NCBI GenBank assembly: GCA_032358165.1
Contig: JAALGY010000061.1
Span: forward strand, 1,364,001 to 1,428,000
Reading direction: 5' to 3'
DNA length: 64,000 nucleotides
From: Diplosphaera chodatii
Taxonomy: Eukaryota > Chlorophyta > Trebouxiophyceae > Prasiolales > Stichococcaceae
Shown here one piece after another: positions 11,551 to 22,770 of the stretch; positions within the stretch are counted from its first letter, which is position 1; every line of letters starts with the position of its first letter. Position numbers and translations under genes: made by a program. The notes under the pieces were generated by a model. That model saw only the letters and a list, made by a program, of their open reading frames with translations. It was not told the origin of the DNA and did not search any database.

Positions 11551-12637
11551 GTTGCAGCGCCCTGACCCGACGCGTCTTCAACTGGCCTAGTGATGACTTG
11601 ACGCCGGTTGAAGTCGTAAAGTGGTAAGCCTGCATGAGGGCTGGCATGGGGTCGGCAGAACAGACCACAGATGAAACGAACGAAGTGCGCGCACCGCTGC
11701 CGCATATGCAGTGCATGCATCGTGCCACTGTGGCGCATTGCCATGCATCGTGTTGCTAGCGTCAAGCAAAGCGCCTGAAATACTCCAAGTGGCTGGCAAT
11801 TTTGTCGTTGTTGCATGTGTTACCGCACTTTGTGCCTGGCGCACCTGCACTGCGGGCAGTGAGTCAGGTGCACCGGTTCCCAAGACAGCCTGCGGCGTGT
11901 TATAACGGCATCTGAACTCTTTAACTGCAAAAGCGAAATCGGTATTTCATGTTCTGCGTGCCATTGTGCCGACAGCCCATTGAGCCTTCCCCTCGATAGT
12001 AGGAACGACTTCCGATGATTACCTGTTGGCCTTGCCCCGGCACGCACGTTGCGCAGCAGCACTGATCAAGTGCCAGCTATGCGGAAGGTAGGCGGAAGGT
12101 CTTGCAAGCTGTCCTGCCGGCCCCATGCAGACGTAATGTGAGCAACGGCGTCATGATCGACGGAAGTGCAGAGCTGCTCGTACCTCCCGTATTTTGCAGT
12201 ACTCAGAGATCTTCATGTGCAGAGGGCTGGCGCTGCTCAAGCCTTTCCACAGGAGTGATGTGCCACCGCACCATAAGCAGCGCTTGGTCTTGGTCCCCAT
12301 CAAACTGCAGTTGATGTGGGTTTGATGAAGCAGAGGCTGTCGTCGCCACTTTCAAGCAAAGGCGCCCATGCAATGCGTGCGCGGCCACAAACCCCTCGCA
12401 ACTGACACGCTGCTGTGGCGTGCAAGCTCAACACTGCCGACGCTGGCAGCCCTGATCAGCCTCTCGCACCACGTGTGCAGACACGTGATCCGCTGGGCTT
12501 GCTGCCGTAGAGCCATACGGCCAGTCAGCGCATCTTGCTGTCGCATCGCCCCGCCTCATTGCTGCAGTAACGCCCGTGCATGGACCCCTCCTTCCACCAG
12601 CACTCTGCATCGCGGCTGCACACCAGCCCGCAGCCGG
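11551..12637 (-). promoter_or_regulatory. Upstream region of gene B, homologous to those of C and A
   Basis: No exon supported. 11829-12230 aligns with the regions before genes C and A: 'GAGTCAGGTG' near 11860, 'GATTACCTGTTGG' near 12018 and 'CCGTATTTTGCAGTACT' near 12188, about 640 bases before the ATG. The most conserved segment runs from about 12155 to 12230. The interval also contains the 3' flank of gene A, which stops at 12638. No TATA box close to the ATG is evident. Confidence 0.5.
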
Positions 12638-15600
12638 TCATCTGCTGCAGACTTGCAGCTCTGCTGAGAAGCACCAGTTCAGGGCAAAGGTGCCAGTGCC
12701 GCCGCGTGACACTGCCCCTGAAACTGCCACAGTCTTGCCACGCTTGCTCCTGCAGCAGCAGTACACGGAGTTTGTATTTTGTATGCATGGTTCCTATATA
12801 TATCAAACCCAGCACATGCGGAGCTCTTGACAAGCAGCGCATCGATCAAGCACCGCAGCACTGGCCAGGAAGGCTGTGCCCACGCCAAAAAAAAGGGTCA
12901 CGTCGGGCAACTGCTGTGACGACCGGTTTGCAGAGGCAAGCTGCTGATGTGATGGCCTCACCACATGCCACCGATGGGCGCCTCAAACGTGACGAAGAGA
13001 CGGTTGACGCCGCCCTGCTTCTTGATGGTGGAGATGGGCTGGCCTGTGCGGTCGGTCACTGGCAGCAGGCCCTCTGCAGGAAAGGACGACAGCTCATGAG
13101 CAGCTTTGATCTGCGTCATCGCCGGCAAACGTATGTGTTGCCAGCATACAGCGGCTGCGGTCACATGCTGCAAGTCACTGCTCGCTCACTGGGCAGGAAC
13201 CCACACACAAAGAATGCTGATGGTGTGCCACTACTCACGATCAAGGCGCAGGGACTTCTTGATGATCTTCTGCGCCGTCAGGAACGGAATGCTGGTGCTG
13301 CTCACGGGCAGGCCCACCGTGATGAACTTGTCCCGCGGCGGAATGCACGGCAGCTGCAGGGCAGCAGCAAAGACTTTGGTACATGACATGATGTGGCTGC
13401 AGGGTGTGAACGAATGCATGCTGGACGTCCCTGGAAGATGTGTGACTATACACATGCTTCGCGGCCAGGGCAACAAGCTGCACCTTGACAGCCACGTCCT
13501 CCTTGTTGGACTGCAACGTCAGCGTCGCCGGGATCAGGGCGTCAGCTGCAAAGCAGCGAGCATCGTGTCGCGAACTGTCGAATAGGCTACTGAAACCCAA
13601 GCACAGGTTCGACCACCGCCGACCATACTACTAGCACGCACACTGCTGCTGATCATGCGGCCTGCTGGTTGTCATCATGGCATGGCATTTGACTCACAGC
13701 AGGTGGTGGCGGTTCGGGTATTTGTAACAGGCCGTACGCATCGAATCCGGTTGACTCCCCCACGGAACTGCGCAGTTTGCACACATCCAGGACGTGACGC
13801 CTCCCGTGGAGCACAGCACGCCAGCCGCCATTCGCATGGTTGGGCAAGCTGCCATCAGCTGGCTGGCCAGTAGCGAGACAGCACGACAGCAGGAGAGTCC
13901 TGATGGGGTGCAGCATCTCACTGTATATGAGTGGAAGCCAGCACTCACCGACATGAAGGGCGAGTCGACAGCCACGCACTGGCGGCAGCCGCCGAGTGCG
14001 CGGTACTGAGCGGCAGATGGGCACCTGCGATACCACATGGTCAATGATCAAAGTCATCATGAACGCACTGAGGACAACCACTTCCGAAGAAGACAGCTCA
14101 GGAATGGCTGACATACAAGGCCCTGATCTGCAGTAAGTGTGTCGTGTTACGCACGAGGCGGGCGTGACAGGCTTGGGTGGAGGCGGAGGCGGCTTCAGCT
14201 TCTTGGCAGGTGGCGGCGGTGACGTCGTTTTGGCGGGCGGCGGCGGCGAGGGCGTCTTGGCAGGCAGTGGCGGCGGCAAGAACGTCTTACTGGGCGGCGG
14301 CGAGGCTGGTATAACCGAAAAGTAAGACACGGCGCGCTTGCCGACAGTAGTATTCGAACCCAGCTCGCTGGCTTGCATTGCGCACTCCAGGATGTAGTTC
14401 CCTGCGCAGTCGAGATGTGCCCCGGTCAGCAAGGCGGGCTCGGGCCAAGTGCTGCTGCCGGCAGTGCATGGTGGTTCCTTGCAGGTCAGGTGGAGGAGCC
14501 ATGGTGCAGTGGCACAGCCAGACTGCCGCCATACCCGGCACTGTCGGTGTGGTGAGGGTGGGGAATGCCGTGTTGATGCGGTCGTACTGCAACGTGGCGA
14601 ACGTTGACAGCGTCAAGGGGAACCCCTCGTCGGAAGAGGTCACGGGCACGTCGCAGCCGATGTTGCCCAGCAGCTTGCGGCGGCCTTCGGGAACGGGGCA
14701 GTACTGCACATGGGGAGGAAGCATGCCGTCACGCGATGTGCCTCGGTTAGTGGGCGCCTGAGATTGTGCAGAGCCTGGCATGGTGTCACAGTCGGATTAC
14801 GCATTCAGAGTGCCATCATCATCGGCTGGCAGGACGTGTGCAGACACCGACCTTGCAGCGCGCCATGGGAGCAGAGGCTGGCAGCCGCAGCGCCGAGTTG
14901 CTGAAGCAGGTGGAGTAGTCGTTGGTGGTGCACAGCACGCCGATGAGATTCGCCACCAGCGCACTGCTGCCGGAGACCAGCTGCATGGCAGGCCGCACAG
15001 CATGTCACATCCACAACAGCTGCAGACTGACAACCACGCACTGCCGTGCACAATTTGACAAGCATGGCTTCACGAAGCGCCCAGCGAGCACATGTCAGGC
15101 AAGCAGAAAGCGTCACTAGGGTTGCGCTCAAGAATCAACCGTCAGCACTGGCCTGAACACTTCAGGTCACGCTGCTCGTGTATATGCAAGCGCACCGGGT
15201 TTGGCGCAAGGTTGCTGATGACCATGAGGGCAGATGGCACAGGCGGCGGTGGCGGCGGTGACGGCGGGGGGCTCGGCGGCGCTTCAAGGGTGAAAGGCGT
15301 GGAACTGGCAGGCCCAAGGGTGGCCCCAACATCGCTTGTCAGCATGGCGCACTCCAGCAGATAGTCGCCTGCAATGCAGGGTCCACAGGGTGGGTCACGG
15401 GGCAGGCCTCAGGCGCTTGATCCTTGTCAAGCTGGCAGTCAGCGGCTGCCACCACTGCGTCGTCACGGCGGCAGCCCATGACGTCATAGCATGCTGCTGT
15501 TAGGCGTGAGGGACAGAGTACAATCGCCGCCGAGCGGGACGGAAGTGCCAAGCCACGAAGTTTGCGGGAACAGCACACCTGGGCTGCTTACGGCTGGCAA

Positions 15601-17802
15601 TGTTGGCGCTTGGGCGTCCCAGGCGTACAGGTAGCCTGGTGACGTACCATCTGCGTACGTAGTGGCATTCTGCATGTCAGCGTACGCAAGCGTGCCGGAC
15701 GCAGCTGCCTGAAGCTGTGCCAGCGTACATGCGGGGTCCGAGTCCTGTCAGCTGGTCGCATCTCACCTAGGAACAGCGCCAACGTTGGGTCGGCTGTGCT
15801 GACGGGAGGGTCGCATGCAGTCGACACGCCATTCGATGGGCATACCTGCGCAGAAGGAAGAAGTGTTTCCTTTTTTCTAGAGAGAGGGTGTTGTGAATGA
15901 CAACAAGGTGTGCTGCCCGACAACACACAAACATGTGCGTCCTGGATGAACAAGTGAGGTACATGGGCGATCTGGTGACCGAAGCGCAGCGCAGCACTGC
16001 AGCGTGAGCTCACCTTGCAGTGTGCAACAGGGTCGATGGTGCTGAGGGAGTAGGTTGCCAGGTCGTTGAAGCAGGTTGCCTCGTCGCCGTTAGCATCTCC
16101 GCTGCACAGTGCGCCGTCGATGCTGATGTTCAGCGGGGTGGGTGCATAGTCGAAGGGCACGGGGTTTGGGGAGACGCCCTTGACACGGAGGATGGCCGTG
16201 GGCGCTGGTGGCGGTGGGGGGGCTGGCGGTGGGGCTGGCGGCGGCGAGGGCGGCGGCTGGGGCGGGGGGCTTGGAGGGGGGTTCGGTGGCGGTGAGGGCG
16301 GCGGCTGCGGCGGGGGGCTGGGTGGTGGGGCTGGCGGCGGAGATGGAGGCGGCTGGGGCGGGGGGCTCGGTGGTGGGGCTGGCGGTGGTGAAGGCGGCGG
16401 CTGCGGCGGGGGGCTCGGTGGTGGGTTAGGTGGTGGTGACGGCGGCGGGTTGGGAGGCGGGCTGGGCGAAGGTGGTGAGGGCGGGGGCGGCGGTGGCGGC
16501 GGTGGCGCGACCACTGCAGCACATCGATCAACACCACCATTGTCAGGTGCCATGGCAGCTTCATGAATCGTGGTATTGGGCTGGTGTTTGCAGCATGATT
16601 ATCACCACTGGATGCGCGCCACCCACTTTGATTTCAATGCAACACAGCCGGACGCCTGCCACATATGAGGTAACCTGTGAATGGCGCCGTCACGACGGTG
16701 GTGTTGATCGGGCTGGGGTCGAAGTCGTCGGATGTTGCTACCGCATAGCAGTCCAGCTCGTGCTTGCCGAGGACTTGCTCCGGCTGCTTGGCAAAGGTAT
16801 TGGCGTATGTACTGGTGTCGTCCTCGCCGTTCCCAAGGAATCCAGCGCCTGGTCCCAGACCAATGGGGTAGGGTCCCCACACCAACGTCCGGTTGCCGTT
16901 GGCGTCCACCGTGTACTCCTGCGCACACGAGCAGGTGTGGCTTCTGGCAGGGGTGTCAGCTTATCATCAGCCTGGCAGTAGCAGCATCAGCAAGTTACGC
17001 TGTTGCAGGATCCTTCCAGCTCTTGAAAGGGTAGGACATCAAGGGGGCTGCAAATGAGAATGCCAACTGCGAATCACATGTGTGTTACATGTAAGGATCA
17101 ATCCACCAAAGGGTTCGCCTGGCGCAGTCAATGCGCATTATACACTGCGTGTACCGTGCAGTAGGCGACTTGCGCCGTCGCGGCCGGCATGGCGCAGTTG
17201 TCATCGGTCGTGAAGGTTGCATCGCCGTTGTTGCAGAGACGGGTCACCAGAAACGTATTGATGTTCTTGCCCAGCTGTACGGGGTTGGGCTTGATGGCAT
17301 TCTTGGGGTTGTACGCGCCTGCAGCGGCACATGAGACACAAAGTCGAATCCCACTTAAACAGGCTGCTACACCGTCACTTCCATCCAGCTGGCAGCAAGT
17401 GCACATTACAGTCAAGGCCCATCACGGGTGTGCTCTCAGATCGAGCCAAGCTGCTGAGGCTGACCTGGGATGTTGAAGAAGTTGAATTCGTAGAACGCCG
17501 GCGCCATCTGCATGGATGGAGCAGCAGCCAGGTGACCTTCCCGTGATCGCAGTCACTATTCTTGGGGCAACAAGCACTTGGATCACTGCCGTGTACTCAT
17601 GCGTCAATGCATGGCGCACAGCAAGGCAGCAGTGACGCACCCGGTCAGGAGGCGGTGGCGGCGAGTCGTCGGAGCCTGGCGGCGGTGGCGCGTCATTGGA
17701 ACCGGCCGGGGGCGGTGACCCGGGTATCGCCAGTGCTCCCATGATGCTCCCGGACAGCACCAGGAGTAGCAGAGGCGCTGCAGTTGGTAGCCTGCCCATC
17801 AT
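12638..17802 (-). CDS. Gene A: secreted modular protein with long SPPP stalk and shared C-terminal domain
   Basis: Paralogue of B and C. ATG 17802 (or 17799) gives a signal peptide 'MGRLPTAAPLLLLVLSG' and a short PPPG linker; exon 1 is 17802-17641. A divergent module follows at about 17318-17160 ('AIKPNPVQLGKN', 'AYCT'), then a unique segment at 16930-16676 ('VWGPYPIGLGPGAGFLGNG'). Next comes an SPPP/NPPP array of about 100 residues and a typical module ('DGALCSGDANGDEATCF', to about 16019). A 'NLAPNPVRL' module is split over 15372-15180 and 14960-14860, and one more hydrophobic strand with a KTxSPPPPA linker sits at 14403-14150. The C-terminal domain runs from 14030 ('CPSAAQYRALGGCRQC') through 'FRGGVNRIRCVRP' (about 13787-13688), 13556-13493, 13363-13243 and 13077-12962 to terminal exon 12749-12638. 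Likely a wall or matrix protein (inference); no enzyme motif seen. Confidence 0.73.
16202..16500 (-). repeat. Proline-rich SPPP/NPPP/APPP array in gene A
   Basis: About 300 bases coding for PPPSPPPxPPP units on the minus strand, with xPPP starting on S, N, Q or A in rotation. Such arrays in algal and plant wall proteins are usually hydroxylated and arabinosylated and form rigid rods. The plus strand of this stretch is an open Gly-rich frame, an antisense artefact. Confidence 0.85.
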
Positions 17803-18490
17803 GGCGCACTTGCCTATCAGTGCGGCGCCCTTTCCCGGCAGCTCTGCCGTGCAGCTGTCCAGACCTTCGACGCTTGCAGCTGTAAGGGCCCAACCTTGCA
17901 GCAGCGCCCTGTTGGCGGTATACCTGCGTGTGAAGTGCACGCAGGGGTTGCAGTCTGCTGATTTGCAAGCCTGGTGTGATGGCAGCAATCTTGCTCGGCT
18001 GGCAAAACAGCCCGCGCGCACGCCGATCTGATGCACATCCAATGCAGAATTGTTCTGCAAAGCGAATACTCTGCAAGATAACGCTTTGTCTTCCGGCAAG
18101 TGCACCTGCACCCGGACAGTGAGTCAGGTGGAGCGAGCGTTCCGGAATACAGCATGCATACACGCCCACATCGGGTATGCTCAATGATCCGACAAATGAC
18201 CAGGTCCCTCCGCTTCTGTGAGGAGCTCTATGAGCCTGACCCACGCGTTTCCATCAGCAGGTCGGACAAAATGCTGAGAGTCACCTGTTTTTGATGATGT
18301 GCCGGCACGCACGGCGCGGAAGGAAGTGCTGTTCCGGGTCCAAATGGATGTTGGACTGTCCGACTAGGTCCTGTCTGTGTGCGAGGTTCTTGTGGGTGGC
18401 GCTGTCCTTTGCGCTGTGCAAGTCACATGCGAGCCGTACCGTCCGTATTGCTGCAGTACCGCTTGCTGTACACAAGGATCTCCAATGAGC
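17803..18490 (-). promoter_or_regulatory. Upstream region of gene A, homologous to those of B and C
   Basis: About 18085-18490 shares blocks with the upstream regions of B and C: 'GTGCACCTGCACCCGGACAG' near 18100, 'GAGTCAGGTG' near 18120, 'GCCGGCACGCACGGCGCGG' near 18302, and a more diverged 'GTATTGCTGCAGTACC' near 18446. It is the most diverged of the three copies. No coding exon is supported. Confidence 0.45.
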
Positions 18491-19247
18491 AAAGATGCTG
18501 ATGGTGGCATCTGGTGTCTTATACAGCACGTTGCGATTACCATGCGTGCGTGGTGGCTTGGTGACACGCCGACCATTCATGTGCTCCAATTGAGCGCGAA
18601 ACCCAGATCAGCAGTACCTTTCCTCACACGGCGCTGTGCACACATACATACATTCGATCAACGTTCCAATCGGATGCATGAACGGACCCAACGCAGGCTC
18701 ACACACGCTTGTTTATGACCGCTTGCTTGTGTGGCAAGTGCCGAGCTTGCCGTCGGCTTTGTTTGGCGCGAAGTTGGCACGCTGACTGACGCGCATGCTG
18801 GCGGCACGCTGACAGCAATGCTGTCGGTACAGATAAACAAGGCGCCAAACCGACCACTGTATGCGGTACACTGCTCCTGTACCGCTGTACGTGCGTGATC
18901 CAGCCGAGCAGGGTCAGGACGTGCAGTGTCAAGACCGAGTCGCTGCTTATGTGTGATAGGGGTCACACAGGGACATGGTGCGGTTTGGCACCGGCGGTAA
19001 TGTGTGGCCCTGCCGCATCTCACAGGTTTCCGGACAGTCCCATGGTACATTGTTCGGTGGTTTGTTGAAAACGATCAATCCTCATCAACGATTGCTGCTT
19101 CACATACACAGCATGCATCGTTTGTCTTCTGACAGCCGCTGCAGATCCATAGACCCGCAAGAGGCAAGAGGGTCGTCCCAGAGCAGCTCCTCCAACTGAT
19201 GGCGACGCACAACACCCCTGTTCCATCAGCCTGCTCCCAGCAGCACA
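18491..19247. other. Intergenic region between gene A and the SBNO gene
   Basis: No coding exon, RNA gene or family repeat could be supported. It holds the 3' flank of the minus-strand SBNO gene, which stops at 19248, and the far upstream region of gene A. Confidence 0.4.
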
Positions 19248-22200
19248 CTACATGATGTGGTACGCTGCGCCGGAGCGGTACACCTCGAACTCCTCCTCGA
19301 GCGCGCACAGCACGCCGGCCATGTCGCCGCGCCCGCAGCCAAAGTGGCTCGCCAGCTTGTCCGCTGACTCGCCTGCCAGACACAACAGGGACATGCGTCA
19401 GACACGCAGCTGCAAACTGGCAGCTTTGCAACGGAAGCACGGGTGCAGAGGTCCAGCCGCTGTTTCCCCATGGCTCAGGTTGAGCATACTGCTACATACA
19501 TGCATATGTGCTTGCAGCGTCGGTGTCCCAGCACATGGTGCAGAACGCGACTGCAGCATTGCCATTCGCACCGGGCGTGACGCGCAGGCGCTGCAGGATG
19601 GCGTCCTGCGACGGCAGCGGCTGCAGCGGCGCCGGCGTCTCCGGCGGCGTCGGCTCCTGCGACGACGCCTGCTGCAGCTGCGTGACAACAGCTACGGTCA
19701 ACCGCCCAGTGACACAGGCTGCCAGGTGCTGTGGCTACATGTTCGACACCTCAGGTGCCGGCGAGCAGTTGGTGCCCAGGTGCGGCCTCAATCGATGATG
19801 AAGATGATGATGATCACCAGCTGCTCCCATCGCCCAGCCCACCCACCTGGACATGCAGCTGCTTGAGCGGCGGCGGCCTCTGCGCGGGGTGCTCCGGGGG
19901 TTCTTGCTCGCAAGGGCCCTGCCGGCTCGCTGGCGTTGCGGCTTGCGGTGACTGGAACAGCGGGTTGATGAGCTGTGTCGCGTGGCTGCTGTCTGGGGAG
20001 GCCGTGGCGGGGCTGCTGGCAGCAGCAGCCGCCTGCTGCTTGGCTTCTGCCAGCGCCGCCTGTCGAACCAGAAGTGACAGCATATGCAAGACTATCGAGC
20101 GCAAATAAACACCATGTTGCATCAGGCGGGGTGCTGCAAGGGTCCGGCCGCCGCAAGCCCTGCCTGACTACCAACGAACAGCCCGCCAAAGTACTATCGG
20201 CACACCTTGAGCTGCTGCAGCTCCGCCTGGTCGGCAGCCGCCCGCGCAGCCCACTCCTCTTCTGCCTCCTGCTGCTTGTCCTACAGATGAGAAACCTCGG
20301 GTGACCGCAGTGTTGCGGGCATCGCAGCGTACAGTCAGATGTGCTGACGGCCGGCAGTCCTGGGTACAAGTGCAGTGCTTCAGCATGCAGGCGTTCGGGC
20401 GCACCCTCTGCGCCTGCAGCTGTGTCGTCAGCGATCGCAGCTCCAGCGCCAGAGCTGTTGCAGACTCGGCGGCGAACCGCTGTTCTGCTGCCACCGCATC
20501 CCTCGCCACCTGCAGCATGGCAAGCAATCTGAGCGCAACCGTCGCTGCATGAGGTCGCGCCCCACCCGGGCACATGAACAGCAGGCACACACCCAGCAAG
20601 GCTGACAAACTTCCAACGATGCTGACATCTGCGCTGTGCGCGCCCTACGCAGCACTGCAGTCGAGCAGCAACAAGCTGCATTTGCCCAGTACTCAACCAC
20701 CGCTAGCACTGCTGACGAACTTCAATTCAGAGCGTCCACCTGCATCTGGGCGGCCTTGTTGCGCGCGGCTTCCGCCGCCGCCTCCGCAGCGGCCGCCCGC
20801 TGCTCGGCGGCCTGCTGCGCGCGCTGCGCCTCCGCCGCGCCCTTCGCCTTGCCCAGCTCCAGCGCCTGCAAACGAGCACCAGATGTCGCACCAGACCATC
20901 CAGTGGCAGCAGCAGTTATCCTGAATTCGCCCACCTGAAAGGACTGAGGTGCATCACATGCTTTGAACCCACTGCGCTGCGCATCTGGCAGCCATGCTTC
21001 GTGCATGCCTGAGTGCAGTGCACCATGCAGTGTGCGTTCGAGAAGGCGTCAATAGCAGGCGAAAACCGTGAACAGATGCAGAGTGGCACCTTGCGCAGCT
21101 TCTCCTTCATCTCCTCGGCAGCGTGCGCCTTGGCCGCAGCCGCCGCCTCTTTCCGGGCTGCGGCGACGTGCTCCTCCGCAGCGGCAGCCCGACTTCCCTC
21201 CTGCACAGCCGCTGATGCAGCCGTCGTGCCGTGTGCTGCGACGGCGCCTGCTGCGGCGCCATCTGGCGCGGGCTTGGCAGCGCCAGCAGGCACTTCAGCC
21301 TCCGCGCTATGTCCCGCCGCAGCACTGGCGCCCTGCTGCTGCTGGACCAGCTGCTTCGGCTGCGGCTGCTGCTGCTGCTGCTGCTCCGGCTGAGGCTGAG
21401 GCTGCTCCTGGCGCTCTTTAGCCAGCGCCGCCGCCACCGCCGCCGCCACGGCACCCGCCACCCGGCGCTCGATCTCCGCCTCGGCGCCGCTCAGCAGACG
21501 CCGCGCCCTCTGCACCATACCAAGCACATTACCAGATCAGCGACGGAGCTCGCGTCAAAGGCACGGCAACCTGTGCAGTGCTCCACCTGGCTGCCTCCGG
21601 TGCACACTTGCAGATTGCAGTAGTCGAGCATACGGGGCTGCTTGCCTCTGTGACATCGGCGGCGGCTTGGCGCTGCTCAGCCAGCCGGCTGCACTCCTGC
21701 TCCAGGGCTGCCTTGGCAGCCGCCAGGTCTGCTCCTGCCGCAGCATCGCAGTCGGCGGCGGCAGCGGCGAAGGCCCCGTCATCACCGTCAAACATTGGGG
21801 TTGACGGCTCCCAGTGGCCCTCGGATGCAGCAGGCGACGCTGCTTGTGGAGACCGCACACCGTCCACCATTGGGGAGGACGGCCCGCAGGTACGGCCGGA
21901 CGCAGCAGGCGATGTTGCGGCCGCTTCAGCTGCTGCTGCTTCCGCTGCTGCTGCTGCTGCTGCGCCGTCATTGTCAGGGGCACCGGCTGCATCCGCCGTC
22001 AGCGTCTGCTGCTCAGCGTCAGTGTCGTTGCTGACGTCCTTCCGTCGGCGCTTGCGTCGCTTGGCGCTGCCGCCTGATGCTGCTGCTTCCTCAGCCGCCG
22101 CTCCCGCCTCCTGCAGAAGCATGCGTGTCTGAATGGAGGTCCCACCTTGAGGCAGGCCTGACACTTGTGGATACACTGTCCACCAACTCACATGCCCTCC

Positions 22201-22770
22201 ACAAGAAGTCACCTGCTGCCGCTTGCGCGCTGATGCTGCCAGGGCCTGCAGCTTGCGCTTCCGCTCTGGGGCCTCTGCAGAACCGGCTGCGGGGCTGGCT
22301 GCTTCCTGCTGCCGCTGTGCCGCGTCAGGTGACGGCGTCGCTGCAGCAGCCGCTGGGGACTTGCTGCCAGCTGCCGGCAGGGCTTTGGCCACCGCGGCAA
22401 GCGGCATGTCCTCGTCATCTGACGACTCCCAAGCCATGAGCCGTGCAGCCCTGGCTGCGCATGTGTGCGCAGGTGACCCGGAAGCTGCTCCGCTGCCGGC
22501 AGGCACAGCCGCCGCTGCGCCCTCACTGTGGCCGTCCTCCTCATCTGACGACTCGCCCCAGGCCGCCACGCCTGGGGACTTGGCGGCTGGTGGAGACACC
22601 TTGCCTGCGGCTGCTTTGGCAGCGGAACCGGCGGCAGCAGGGCGAGCCGCAGATGCCGCCGCCTTGGGCGCTTTGCTGCTTGCCTGCTGGGTGCTGCCAT
22701 CTGCACGCAGGCACAGCGGTGTCACCAGAAGCGCAGAGCCGATGCCAGGAATGACCGTTATAGCTGACAT
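19248..22770 (-). other. Ala/Glu-rich low-complexity and coiled-coil tail of the SBNO gene
   Basis: Exons between 22770 and 20000 encode Ala-rich segments with 'SSDEED' and 'SSDDED' acidic patches, a KRRKRRRK basic patch (about 22050, nuclear localisation type) and a Q/P-rich stretch (21420-21340). Predicted heptad-rich helices follow ('[17 protein letters not shown]', '[11 protein letters not shown]', '[17 protein letters not shown]'). The last exons (about 19700-19500 and 19372-19248) read 'DAILQRLRV' and '[12 protein letters not shown]' with '[11 protein letters not shown]'. This resembles a small winged helix of the RPA32 C-terminal type; that reading is tentative. It could be a separate gene if a start codon exists near 24500-25240, but I see none. 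Confidence 0.5.

Noticed and set aside
12580..13386. 268-codon plus-strand open frame
   Set aside because: Antisense to the last exons of gene A, which match gene B exon by exon on the minus strand.
16180..16566. Plus-strand Gly-rich open frame (GGGxGGG)
   Set aside because: It is the antisense of the SPPP array in gene A; the minus strand has signal peptide, modules and splice sites.
1..17802. Pherophorin assignment for the modular proteins
   Set aside because: They share proline-rich linkers with pherophorins but not the pherophorin domain cysteine pattern as I know it.
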